From: a virus
DNA length: 32,115 nt
IMG/VR virus record: IMGVR_UViG_3300044712_001138
Span: 1 to 32,115 of that record
Reading direction: 5' to 3' (one strand)
Part shown: piece after piece, positions 16,298 to 23,280 of the stretch
How positions within the stretch are numbered: position 1 is the stretch's first letter
How the letters are laid out: each line of letters opens with the position of its first letter
Notes under the pieces: model-generated
What the model was told of the DNA's origin: nothing
Seen by the model: only the letters and a program-made list of their open reading frames with translations
Databases searched by the model: none
Position numbers and translations under genes: made by a program

Positions 16298-16732
16298 GGG
16301 AAATTTTTTTAGGAACCAACACGAGCCAGAGTTTTATAAAGTATCTCTGCGTCGGGGGTGCAGGGTACTTGGTCCCCTGCCCTCCAGGGGTACGGGTCTC
16401 AGCACTACTATGGCGCAGCTAAGTACTTGATATCTGGTGTGAACTACTAATACTAAGGTATACCCCAAAGGTATAGCAATGCAGCTAATGTGATTATAGA
16501 GCGTTGAAGTTACAGGCAAAAACCCAAAGGCCAGTCAACTAGACTGGTGTCTTGTTTCCAAGTGCCTGCTTTTGGGGATTGGTTTACGGTTTACGAGCTA
16601 TGAAGTTGCAGCGCTAAGTTATGAGTTGCAGCTATGTGAGTGCGGTTGCATCTCTCTTCACACACCTACCATAACATTTGGCTAAGCTGTACTCAAAGGG
16701 CTATCCAAGAAACCAGGCACCTAGGTAAAGCC
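16298..16732. other. Non-coding stretch with small repeats
   Basis: No supported gene on either strand. Visible items: a hairpin GCAGGG/CCCTGC near 16350-16372; CCAGTC-N5-GACTGG at 16531-16547, followed on the minus strand by a short T run (a weak candidate terminator for the lipoprotein gene at 16733); GGTTTAC twice in tandem at 16581-16594; and two near-copies of TATGA(A)GTTGCAGC(GC)TA at 16599-16616 and 16620-16634. No tRNA, intron core or att core was recognised. Confidence 0.5.
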
Positions 16733-17278
16733 TTAAGGCGCTTCAAAAGTGATAGGAGCGTCAGCTTCAAAGTTATATGGCTGAGCGACTTCAGTTACAG
16801 ATGCATAGTATCCGCTCGGAGCCACAGAACCCGAAAGACTCGTATTGCAAGTTGAACCCTGAACACTCGCATAAGTTATCAGTGGAAGTGAATCAGTTGA
16901 GCGGCTGCCAATGAGATAATACTTAGATTGCACAACGTCATAGTAAACTGTTTTGCCCGAAACGCCTTTACTTGAGTCGGAAATCATAACAGGTGTTCCA
17001 GTGCAGTTACCAGAACTGTAGTACATTCCCATACCGGAATGATATGCATAGCGGCCAGTTTGAAGATCTATAGTTGCGAAGCGATCAGCTGAGGGAATAT
17101 ATACGTGTGCAACGTCAGAACGAATTAGATCTATTAAGTATGAGGTTATCGTCCCGCTCTTTTTAGAGACGAGATACGGTTTACCAGTTTGAGTTGAGGC
17201 AGCATTGTCAGACTTCTTACCACACCCGACTAATGCCGAAAGAATTAGGACCGTCGTGAAAGCATTGATTTTTGTCAT
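16733..17278 (-). CDS. Predicted outer-membrane lipoprotein
   Basis: A 181-residue protein. The N-terminus MTKINAFTTVLILSALVGCG is a lipoprotein signal with lipobox LVGC and cleavage before Cys19, followed by a KKSDN linker. The mature part is beta-rich with aromatic clusters (RYAYHSGMGMYYSSGNCTGT, GKTVYYDVVQSKYYLIGS) and two spaced cysteines that could pair. No known domain is recognised. It stands alone on the minus strand, with a TATAAT at 17304-17299 and a palindrome upstream, suggesting its own regulated promoter. A role in lysogenic conversion or superinfection exclusion is possible but purely inferential. Confidence 0.75.
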   Translation of the reverse strand: MTKINAFTTVLILSALVGCGKKSDNAASTQTGKPYLVSKKSGTITSYLIDLIRSDVAHVYIPSADRFATIDLQTGRYAYHSGMGMYYSSGNCTGTPVMISDSSKGVSGKTVYYDVVQSKYYLIGSRSTDSLPLITYASVQGSTCNTSLSGSVAPSGYYASVTEVAQPYNFEADAPITFEAP

Positions 17279-17298
17279 TCATAAATTTTAGGGGCACG

Positions 17299-17335
17299 AT
17301 TATACAATTGCAAGGCTCTGAACATTTATGTTCAG
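17299..17335 (-). promoter_or_regulatory. TATAAT box with an 18-bp palindrome upstream
   Basis: CTGAACAT-TT-ATGTTCAG (17318-17335) is a perfect 8+2+8 palindrome lying where the -35 of the TATAAT at 17304-17299 should be and directly after the recombinase stop. Without a following T run it is not a terminator. It is an operator candidate; the two-base centre also resembles a serine-recombinase crossover site. Confidence 0.5.
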
Positions 17336-17908
17336 TTAAGTTTTCTTAAGTGCTTTTGCAACGCCCTGCTTCGTGATGCCGAAGTGATTACCTATTTCGC
17401 TTAGCGACTGACCAGCTGCGCGCATCTGTTTCGCTCGCGCTATATCGATAACCTGTTTTCGCCCGAGTACAACGCCACGTGACTTCGCATGTTTCAGTCC
17501 GGCCTTCACACGCTCTTTAATAAGAGCTGCTTCAAATTCACCCATTGCGCCGATGATCTGTACCATCAAACGGCCAGATGGAGTTGTGAGATCAATCTGG
17601 TCTTTTAGTGAAACTAATTCAACACCGAGAGTTTCGAATTCATGAATTGTAGTTATGAGATGTCTTAGAGATCTGAATAGACGATCGAGTTTCCATATGA
17701 GAACGCGCTTAACTCGGCCTGCTCTACAGTCAGCAAGTAAATACTGCAACTGTTGTCTGTTTCCATTAGTCCCAGTCTTTCCGTTGTCCTCATAGACCGC
17801 TATATCATCCCATCCGCGAGCCTTTGCGAGATTTAATAGGTCTTGCCTTTGAAGGTCTGTACTTTGTTCTAAAGTCGATACTCGTATGTATATAGCTGTT
17901 TTCAGCAT
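17336..17908 (-). CDS. Serine recombinase (resolvase/invertase family)
   Basis: A 190-residue protein of the usual resolvase/invertase length. Catalytic N-terminal domain: AIYIRVSTLEQ with nucleophile Ser11 and Arg9, GKTGTNGNRQQLQ, and VLIWKLDRLFRSLRHLI supplying the conserved arginines near 70-75. Then a long E-helix (MVQIIGAMGEFEAALIKERV) and a C-terminal helix-turn-helix (AAGQSLSEIGNHFGITKQGV). GAGG lies five bases before the ATG. These enzymes cut and rejoin DNA at short sites with a 2-bp centre. It may resolve multimers or invert a segment; the nearby fibre genes and the inverted 29-bp repeats that bracket it make inversion worth testing. Confidence 0.85.
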   Translation of the reverse strand: MLKTAIYIRVSTLEQSTDLQRQDLLNLAKARGWDDIAVYEDNGKTGTNGNRQQLQYLLADCRAGRVKRVLIWKLDRLFRSLRHLITTIHEFETLGVELVSLKDQIDLTTPSGRLMVQIIGAMGEFEAALIKERVKAGLKHAKSRGVVLGRKQVIDIARAKQMRAAGQSLSEIGNHFGITKQGVAKALKKT

Positions 17909-18018
17909 TGTAACCTCATTTCGTCAACTATAAGTTAACATACTGCATTATAATAATCAAGTGAATTCAGTAGTATACGCTTTGGGCCTACAGTGAACTA
18001 AATAACACAATTGAGCTA

Positions 18019-18047
18019 TTGACGCATATAGTCAGATTCGGTATTCT
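18019..18047 (+). promoter_or_regulatory. Promoter of the plus-strand accessory operon
   Basis: TTGACG (18019-18024), 17-bp spacer, TATTCT (18042-18047); start near 18054. The leader of about 55 nt contains a direct repeat, GTAACGCAGAAA (18066-18077) and GTAACGCCGAAA (18086-18097), 20 bp apart, just before the GGAG of the first gene. Confidence 0.6.
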
Positions 18048-18107
18048 AGACTCATAAACAACGTTGTAACGCAGAAAAACAGTACGTAACGCCGAAACGG
18101 AGATTAT

Positions 18108-18695
18108 ATGAATAAAAAGGACTTAGAACTAAATAAAATGTTAATAGTCGCTTCAATCTTAACCGTCCTTGCTTTAACGGCTTGTGGACCGGGCGTTGGA
18201 ATCAGAAATGCGGGCAACTCTGAAGAACCAAACGTTGTATTACTTCCAGCTGAGTTACCAGCTGAGATCGCAAATGATGATGATAACGAAGAACAAGAAA
18301 TAGTCGTTGTTCTTAATGTGGAAAACCACGCGAACGATCAAGTTATCAATGAAGCACACGAAGCAAACATTGAAGTGATCGAAGTTCAATCGGAAACACC
18401 AGTCGAAGAGATCATTGCAGCTATCGAAGAGATTGCCACAGTTGATGAAGTAACAATTCAAACTATTCAAGACGCAATTGCAGATGAAGCAGAAGTTATC
18501 ACACTCGAAGTAACTCCAGAGCCACAACACGAAGAAGCTGCTCCAGTAGTTGAAGTGGTCCCTCAAGTCGAAGTTGTAGTCATCCCTGTTATCACACCCT
18601 CGCCTACACCGACACCTACACCAGTTATCGAACTACCAAAGCATTGCAGTGATGGTCACGGCAAAGACGGTTCTAAATCTAAAGCTTGTAAATAA
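18108..18695 (+). CDS. Acidic Val/Glu-rich lipoprotein with Pro-Thr stalk
   Basis: A 195-residue protein with GGAG six bases before the ATG. The N-terminus has a signal with lipobox LTAC (Cys26). The mature part is strongly acidic and rich in Val, Glu and Ile (EEQEIVVVLNVENH, VDEVTIQTIQDAIADEAEVI), then a SPTPTPTPV stalk and a Lys/Gly/Ser tail with two cysteines (HCSDGHGKDGSKSKACK). No domain is recognised. It is the first gene of a rightward operon and may be a surface-exposed accessory lipoprotein. Confidence 0.75.
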   Translation: MNKKDLELNKMLIVASILTVLALTACGPGVGIRNAGNSEEPNVVLLPAELPAEIANDDDNEEQEIVVVLNVENHANDQVINEAHEANIEVIEVQSETPVEEIIAAIEEIATVDEVTIQTIQDAIADEAEVITLEVTPEPQHEEAAPVVEVVPQVEVVVIPVITPSPTPTPTPVIELPKHCSDGHGKDGSKSKACK

Positions 18696-18706
18696 TAGGA
18701 GTGAAT

Positions 18707-18904
18707 ATGAGTACACGAACAGTAGTTATTTTAACGTCAGACAATTTCAAAGCAACTTGCGTGAGCTTCGAAGCTTACCGCGAAATCAGACTTAGCATGA
18801 GCACTGGAGACTTTCACACTCACGAATATGAAGTTGTGGAAGTGCCAGAGAATCAGGAAGTGATCGAAGTCGATGATCTACTTTTAAACGGAGAGTTAGT
18901 ATGA
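18707..18904 (+). CDS. Small acidic protein of unknown function
   Basis: A 65-residue protein. The ATG at 18707 is preferred over the GTG two codons upstream because GGAG is then five bases away. The sequence MSTRTVVILTSDNFKATCVS continues into an acidic C-terminus (YEVVEVPENQEVIEVDDLLL). It overlaps the next gene by ATGA, so translation is coupled. No family recognised. Confidence 0.65.
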   Translation: MSTRTVVILTSDNFKATCVSFEAYREIRLSMSTGDFHTHEYEVVEVPENQEVIEVDDLLLNGELV

Positions 18905-19662
18905 ATAAGAACTACTTTAAAAAGCTATCTGAAGAACTAAACACTTGGGTAAAGAATAATAAAAACTGGAGAGAAGACCGAAGACTTATCGTTGAACAGA
19001 CGGGTTTTCGACAACTCCACGTTGCAGACCGTGGATTGAATCATAATGAATCAAAGCTATTGAGCTTCGGAACTAAAATAATTGAAGCTCAGTCTATTCA
19101 CTTAGCATATGAACCGAAATACAACTTCTTAACACTCTATGTGAAGTCAACTATTCACTCTAACGATGCAGGTACTTATTTAGAGTTAAGGAAAGACGGA
19201 AAAACTTTTTCGGTTACGTTACATGATCGTGACGAAAAACTTCCTTGGAGAATTAAAGACATTCCAGGCTTTGAGGATGTCTCGCCTAATTTATTCCAAT
19301 GTTATGCCCAAGATGATTTTAAAGAAGCCTTAACGAAAGCAGGTTATAAGATTCTAGTCTTCTTTAGATTCACGCATGTGATAGCAGCTCCGAGCTTCGC
19401 ACATACTCACGCGAGTTCAACTGAAAAAAACGGCTTTAAAAAAACTCAGCGAGGCTTTGAACTGAAAGGCCGATCATTTGGGACTTATAACAGCGTCCCA
19501 TATTTCATTGAAGTTAAGAAGGCTAAATCTCTCGGAACAATTCCATTGCAAGCTTTAGGAATTGAACAGAAGGGTTACTATTCACACGATCAACGCTGCT
19601 CAATTTTAAAATCTGAAGCATTGGAAGCTAAGCGCTTCTTCAAACGGAAGGGGTTGTTATGA
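18901..19662 (+). CDS. Unknown 253-residue protein
   Basis: A soluble, mixed-charge protein with GGAGA before its start and four-base overlaps (ATGA) with both neighbours. Visible stretches: FLTLYVKSTIHSNDAGTYLE, SVTLHDRDEKLPWRIKDIPG, a hydrophobic strand YKILVFFRFTHVIAAPSFAH with HTHAS after it, and a basic C-terminus (LEAKRFFKRKGLL). No signal peptide or membrane helix. I do not recognise the family; an intracellular phage accessory function is all that can be said. Confidence 0.7.
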   Translation: MNKNYFKKLSEELNTWVKNNKNWREDRRLIVEQTGFRQLHVADRGLNHNESKLLSFGTKIIEAQSIHLAYEPKYNFLTLYVKSTIHSNDAGTYLELRKDGKTFSVTLHDRDEKLPWRIKDIPGFEDVSPNLFQCYAQDDFKEALTKAGYKILVFFRFTHVIAAPSFAHTHASSTEKNGFKKTQRGFELKGRSFGTYNSVPYFIEVKKAKSLGTIPLQALGIEQKGYYSHDQRCSILKSEALEAKRFFKRKGLL

Positions 19663-19919
19663 GTAAACGATTCTATATCCCATTCAACATGGCGATCTAT
19701 AACAATGGCGGTTACAAGTTAGATTTAATTAAGGCTGCTATTAAAGAAGCAGGCGGGAAGAATGTACGACAAGCGAATCAGTTTGGTTGGAGTAACCAAC
19801 CCAAGGTTGTAACTTTTTCAGCTGACAGAAAAGAGCTGGTCGAAAAAATTGAACGGCACGTGGCATTCGTTTGTCGATACCCAGATTGGGCCATAATTGC
19901 AGCGAGGGTTTCAGAATGA
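19659..19919 (+). CDS. Small unknown protein
   Basis: An 86-residue protein with AAGGGG five bases before the ATG. The sequence MSKRFYIPFNMAIYNNGGYK has a basic helix (LDLIKAAIKEAGGKNVRQAN) and a C-terminal part PDWAIIAARVSE. It overlaps the CarD-like gene by ATGA, so the two are probably co-translated and may act together. Family not recognised. Confidence 0.65.
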   Translation: MSKRFYIPFNMAIYNNGGYKLDLIKAAIKEAGGKNVRQANQFGWSNQPKVVTFSADRKELVEKIERHVAFVCRYPDWAIIAARVSE

Positions 19920-20368
19920 AACCTAAATTTAAAGTTGGACAACGTGTAGTCCATAAGTCACACGGTCCTGGAATCATCACGGCAATTGAAGAGCGTCAGT
20001 TCGATCCTGACAACGTGACAACATTCTACATTATTGCCTTAAGAGATTTCGGTACTACTAAGAAGATATTCGTACCGCTAAAGTCCGCAGACGAGCGTTT
20101 ACGTCTTCCAGTTGACGACGAAGGCAAAGAACAGATTCTTGCAATGCTTTCAAGTGCTCCTGAAGATTCATTCAAAGGCTTTAGTTACAAGCAGCGATAC
20201 CACAAGATGATGGAGCGTATTCGAAGCGGTGATCTACACTGCGTTTCGGAAGTTGCAGCAATCCTATTGCAACTCAGAAAAGAAGAAAAATTAAGTTTTA
20301 TTGAGCACCGACTGCTCTTGCAGTGCCTCGAAATCATTGAGGCAGAACTACAAGTCAAAGTTTCGTAA
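19916..20368 (+). CDS. CarD/CdnL-like RNA polymerase-binding regulator
   Basis: A 150-residue protein starting at the ATG that overlaps the previous stop; GAGGG lies upstream, and a longer in-frame start at 19871 lies inside the previous gene. Residues 5-65 have the CarD/TRCF RNA polymerase-interacting domain pattern: FKVGQRVVHKSHGPGIITAI, FYIIALRD, IFVPLKSADERLRLP. Residues 90-146 match the helical C-terminal domain: YKQRYHKMMERIRSGDLHCV, SEVAAILLQL, then KLSFIEHRLLLQCLEIIEAE. Known CarD/CdnL proteins bind the RNAP beta lobe and stabilise the open complex. In a phage this suggests control of host or phage promoters; that is inference. I do not see the C-terminal tryptophan wedge at its usual place. 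Confidence 0.75.
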   Translation: MKPKFKVGQRVVHKSHGPGIITAIEERQFDPDNVTTFYIIALRDFGTTKKIFVPLKSADERLRLPVDDEGKEQILAMLSSAPEDSFKGFSYKQRYHKMMERIRSGDLHCVSEVAAILLQLRKEEKLSFIEHRLLLQCLEIIEAELQVKVS

Positions 20369-20400
20369 ACAGAAAAACATGGGAACAAAGGGGAACGTGT

Positions 20401-20589
20401 ATGCAGAACATCAAACTAGTCGTGTCTTGTCTTGAGTGTGAAGACTCTCAATTCGTTGAGGGCGAACCTTGTCAGGAATGCTGCCCACATAATGAATTTG
20501 AGCACTTCACGTGTCTCGACTGTGGCTATGAGAAGTGCCCTGGAGACTGTATAGACCGTGCCGAATACTACATCGATCCAGAAAGATAG
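20401..20589 (+). CDS. Cys-rich zinc-finger-like miniprotein
   Basis: A 62-residue acidic protein with GGGGA before its ATG. Cysteines are arranged as CLEC, CQECC, then CLDCGYEKCPGDC, enough for one or two zinc sites. Such miniproteins are common phage early products of unknown function. It is separated from the integrase by a repeat-rich spacer. Confidence 0.65.
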   Translation: MQNIKLVVSCLECEDSQFVEGEPCQECCPHNEFEHFTCLDCGYEKCPGDCIDRAEYYIDPER

Positions 20590-20775
20590 GAGATTGCAAA
20601 CGCCTGAAAATTCAGGCATATAGGGCTTCTTCACACGGGTGCATCATCCGTTGGGGACGCCAATTTAAGCCTTAAAGCTAATGATTTCAGGTACTTAACT
20701 GTGGTGACCGTGTGATAACTTCACACGTTCACACGGTGCTATTAACCCCGTGTGGCGTATAACCGATGAGGCTAT
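20590..20775. promoter_or_regulatory. CACACGG-box region before the integrase (att/arm-site or operator candidate)
   Basis: A gene-free spacer with five copies of CACACG(G): 20632-20638 (+), 20708-20714 (-), 20722-20727 (+), 20730-20736 (+) and 20748-20754 (-), plus GCCTGAA-AA-TTCAGGC at 20602-20617. Phage integrases usually have attP, with short arm-type repeats, beside int. The same layout could be operators for an unidentified regulator. Confidence 0.5.
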
Positions 20776-21864
20776 ATGGGTTACACAGTACGAAAGAAGT
20801 CTGGCCGCTGGTATGTTCAGTATGAAACATACCCTGACGGCAAACGAACAGCGAAAACAGTTGCCGGTGAGGATCTTGCAAGGCTTGGCATTCAAGATCA
20901 CATGTCTATCGAAGACGTGAAACTGATCATCAAAGACGTTAACCGTCACGAGAGAAAAACGCGATGGGATGCTAAGCGCTTCCGCATTCAAGAACGGATG
21001 GAAGCTGACGCCGTTGTTACGGTAAAGACTTTGCCACGAACTTTTGTGTCCGAGTTTGAAGACGAACTCCACTCCTATCCAAATTGGAAGAAGCTCCTCT
21101 CTAATTGGAATAGAGCTAAGAAGCTCATTGCCACGCTAAACATCCCCAGTGACCAGTGGAAGCGACGCAAGCAAGCAATCTATAACTACTTCGAAGAGAA
21201 TAGACTTTCGGATGCATATGCCAAAAAGGTGATACGCGTCATGAATCTATGGGGTGACTTCTATTCCCAGAAGACAGGTACTGCCTTTAGTATCTTGCCG
21301 ACGCCGAAAGGCCACGCGAAGAGTCGCATTCGAAAGAAGTATGAAAGTTCCCGTAAAGTTGCAAAGGCCTCCGAAGGATTGACGGAAGATCTACTGCGAA
21401 GCATCAAGCAGACGATGATGCCCCTGCAATACAATTGGCTCTTTATAAGTCTCTGGTTTGGCTTGCGCCCCAATGAAATGCGCAATCTAGACAAAGCTCA
21501 ACTAACTTATGTGACTTATGATCCCGATAAGAAGTTGTACTTCCTAAACATAAAGCAGACCAAGCTTTCAAACTTGTCGGATGATTTACAGTGGAAAATA
21601 ATCCCAGTTCTTTATCCAGAACAGAAAGCAGCACTGGAATTAATAAATAGTAAGTCCTACGACGAGCCGCTGCCTAAGACAGTGCGTCTACACTCTAAAG
21701 GGAACTATAAGTTGTATGCTGGTCGAAAAGGTTTCGGCCCTTTAATGTGGGACAAAGGCCATGATATTGTTGAGGTTAGTAGTTGGCTTGGCCACAAGTC
21801 CATTGACAGAACCTATGCTGACTATATGAATTGGAAGAAACTTAAACTAAGATTTGTGGCATAA
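20776..21864 (+). CDS. Tyrosine-recombinase integrase
   Basis: A 362-residue protein. The N-terminus (MGYTVRKKSGRWYVQYETYP, DGKRTAKTV) is an arm-binding-like beta domain; residues about 85-165 form the core-binding helical domain. Catalytic domain: FGLRPNEMRNL with Arg231, a lysine at NIKQTK (260-263), YAGRKGF with Arg317 in box II (Tyr in place of the usual His), WLGHKSIDRT with His340, and the nucleophile probably Tyr350 (alternatively Tyr347) in TYADYMNW. GAGG is four bases before the ATG. It would integrate the genome into the host chromosome and marks the phage as temperate. The preceding repeat region is a natural place for attP. Confidence 0.8.
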   Translation: MGYTVRKKSGRWYVQYETYPDGKRTAKTVAGEDLARLGIQDHMSIEDVKLIIKDVNRHERKTRWDAKRFRIQERMEADAVVTVKTLPRTFVSEFEDELHSYPNWKKLLSNWNRAKKLIATLNIPSDQWKRRKQAIYNYFEENRLSDAYAKKVIRVMNLWGDFYSQKTGTAFSILPTPKGHAKSRIRKKYESSRKVAKASEGLTEDLLRSIKQTMMPLQYNWLFISLWFGLRPNEMRNLDKAQLTYVTYDPDKKLYFLNIKQTKLSNLSDDLQWKIIPVLYPEQKAALELINSKSYDEPLPKTVRLHSKGNYKLYAGRKGFGPLMWDKGHDIVEVSSWLGHKSIDRTYADYMNWKKLKLRFVA

Positions 21865-21934
21865 CGAAAGTTGATGCCGAGCTTGGCAGAATGATTGCAT
21901 GTCATAATGCCTGGTTACATAGGAGAATATTAAA

Positions 21935-22249
21935 ATGTCTACTTCAAAAGGTAAATCTATTGTTAGAAAAAATGTTACAGCTACAGATACCGCTGAGGAA
22001 GCGCCAAAGCGCAGATATGGTAAGCGTTTCATAACGATACGTGGTCGTTCCATCATCGCAGACTATCACCCAGATGATACAGTTAGCCTGTATGTTACAG
22101 AAGAACAGTCTAAGACTCTATTGCCGGTTGTAGCAGGGGTTCCACGCGAGAAAGCTAAGGAAACTGCCAAACTTATTGCCGGTTTGATGGATTCTTATGA
22201 AGGTTTGCTCACTAAAGGTGCCGTTACTATTGATTTAACAGTCAAATAG
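21935..22249 (+). CDS. Small basic protein of unknown function
   Basis: A 104-residue protein with AGGAG nine bases before the ATG. A Ser/Thr/Lys-rich N-terminus, then RRYGKRFITIRGRSIIADYH and a C-terminal part with VAGVPREKAKETAKLIAGLM. It has no membrane segment and looks like a small nucleic-acid-binding or regulatory protein, but no family is recognised. It follows the integrase by 70 bases. Confidence 0.6.
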   Translation: MSTSKGKSIVRKNVTATDTAEEAPKRRYGKRFITIRGRSIIADYHPDDTVSLYVTEEQSKTLLPVVAGVPREKAKETAKLIAGLMDSYEGLLTKGAVTIDLTVK

Positions 22250-22277
22250 CGTATTCCCCTAGCATACAAGCCGAAAT

Positions 22278-22308
22278 TTGACACTACACGTCAAAAAAGT
22301 GTTATACT
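22278..22308 (+). promoter_or_regulatory. Promoter with start site at or next to an ATG
   Basis: TTGACA (22278-22283) and TATACT (22303-22308), spacing 19 bp, followed by AGGGG. The -35 lies in an inverted repeat TTGAC-N7-GTCAA. The start is expected at 22315-22316, the A of the next ATG, so the mRNA would be leaderless or nearly so. Confidence 0.45.
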
Positions 22309-22315
22309 AGGGGAC

Positions 22316-22468
22316 ATGTACACAATAATATATCTCATAGCAAACGATGAATTCATCACTGAAGTATTATTTTCTGCATTAGAAGCTCAAAATCGATACT
22401 ACAACCTAAAAATACAGCCTGAAATAGTGGCTATCGCATTACCGGTTAAAAAAACTCTTTACAACTGA
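22316..22468 (+). CDS. 50-residue ORF with a leaderless start
   Basis: MYTIIYLIANDEF continues through ITEVLFSALEAQ to VKKTLYN, 50 residues and a TGA. The promoter's predicted start coincides with the ATG; AGGGGAC just before the ATG would be only partly in the RNA. The peptide has a plausible alpha/beta pattern. Its 3' end overlaps the -35 of the next promoter. No family recognised. Confidence 0.5.
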   Translation: MYTIIYLIANDEFITEVLFSALEAQNRYYNLKIQPEIVAIALPVKKTLYN

Positions 22469-22486
22469 CTATACGCGTTATATAAT
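22458..22486 (+). promoter_or_regulatory. Promoter of the collagen-like lipoprotein unit
   Basis: TTTACA (22458-22463), 17-bp spacer, TATAAT (22481-22486). Seven bases after the -10 is the A of ATG 22493, so the transcript should begin at the start codon. Confidence 0.65.
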
Positions 22487-22492
22487 GTATTT

Positions 22493-22669
22493 ATGATGTA
22501 CGTTAGTAAACGCGCTAGTATAGCACTTAAATCCATCAAGTACATTCATGACGGCCTTGAACAAGCTACTCGTGAACAGAATCTGAAAGCATTTTTCAAA
22601 CTGCTTCAGGTGCTCTGTTACGAGACTAAGCAATTGGCCCTTGAGATGGACAAACGTAAGGAGTCCCGT
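22493..22669 (+). other. In-frame leaderless N-terminal extension upstream of the lipoprotein
   Basis: From ATG 22493 the frame stays open without a stop into the lipoprotein gene. These 59 codons encode a basic, helical segment ([40 protein letters not shown]). A product starting here would carry the lipoprotein signal internally and would not be lipidated normally; alternatively the region is a short N-terminal ORF fused in frame. Both starts look usable. Confidence 0.5.
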
Positions 22670-23242
22670 ATGAAAACAGTAGCAATGATTGCCCTAGGTT
22701 TATTTCTCATTGGTTGTTCTAATCACGACCACTTTGTGGGAAGTGCTTCATGCACTGTAACGGGAACAGGTGCTCTCACCTGCCCTGACGGATCTAGTTA
22801 TCAAGTTAACAGTGGCATCGACGGTAAAGACGGTTTAAATGGTGCTCAAGGTGCAACGGGTCCGCAAGGACCGCAAGGCCTTCAAGGCAACGATGGTCCT
22901 CAAGGTCCAACCGGCGCTACAGGTGCGACTGGAGCCACGGGTGCAACTGGAGCACAAGGTCCCCAAGGCGCTCAAGGACCACAAGGCATTGCAGGGACCA
23001 ATGGCACGAATGGTACCAACGGGATTGATGCAACTCCTACCTCGGTAGTGCAACTATGTGGAAGCTGTACAGCAGCTTATCCAAACGTGTTTCCTGAGAT
23101 TGGTCTTTGTCTTGCTGGCAAACTCTATGGAGTTTACTCAGCCAATAATGGTTTCTTAGTTTACTTATCAAATGGCACATACAATTCGAACGGCATCAAC
23201 TGTAGCTGCTCATTCGTAGTTAACGGATGCAATATTCAGTAA
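22670..23242 (+). CDS. Collagen-like lipoprotein
   Basis: 190 residues from the ATG at 22670, with AAGGAG six bases upstream; chosen because [16 protein letters not shown] is a lipoprotein signal with lipobox LIGC (Cys16). A short domain ([19 protein letters not shown]) leads into 24 consecutive Gly-X-Y triplets ([15 protein letters not shown], four GAT, three GTN), then a Cys-containing C-terminal globular part ([32 protein letters not shown]). Collagen-like triplets form trimeric rods; in phages they occur in fibres, in bacteria in surface lipoproteins. The lipobox favours a surface lipoprotein made in the infected or lysogenic cell. An in-frame upstream start exists at 22493. Confidence 0.8.
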   Translation: MKTVAMIALGLFLIGCSNHDHFVGSASCTVTGTGALTCPDGSSYQVNSGIDGKDGLNGAQGATGPQGPQGLQGNDGPQGPTGATGATGATGATGAQGPQGAQGPQGIAGTNGTNGTNGIDATPTSVVQLCGSCTAAYPNVFPEIGLCLAGKLYGVYSANNGFLVYLSNGTYNSNGINCSCSFVVNGCNIQ

Positions 23243-23280
23243 CTCTTTCTAGCTGACCGTAAATTAACAGGGAGAAAAAC

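Noticed and set aside
15968-16519. Short frames on both strands in the late-promoter region (62 and 61 residues)
   Set aside because: No Shine-Dalgarno, improbable composition, and they run across promoters, hairpins and the terminator.
16298-16732. tRNA, group I intron or tmRNA-like RNA
   Set aside because: No T-loop GGTTCRA, cloverleaf pairing or intron core motifs could be found by reading both strands.
16640-16855. 71-residue plus-strand frame
   Set aside because: Overlaps the end of the well-supported lipoprotein gene on the minus strand and lacks a ribosome-binding site.
20602-20617. GCCTGAA/TTCAGGC as an intrinsic terminator for the zinc-finger gene
   Set aside because: The stem is followed by ATATAGGG, without a T run; more likely an operator or part of the att-like region.
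22805-23030. Frames opposite or beside the collagen repeats
   Set aside because: They are shadows produced by the regular GGN triplets; only the lipoprotein frame has signal peptide and start signals.
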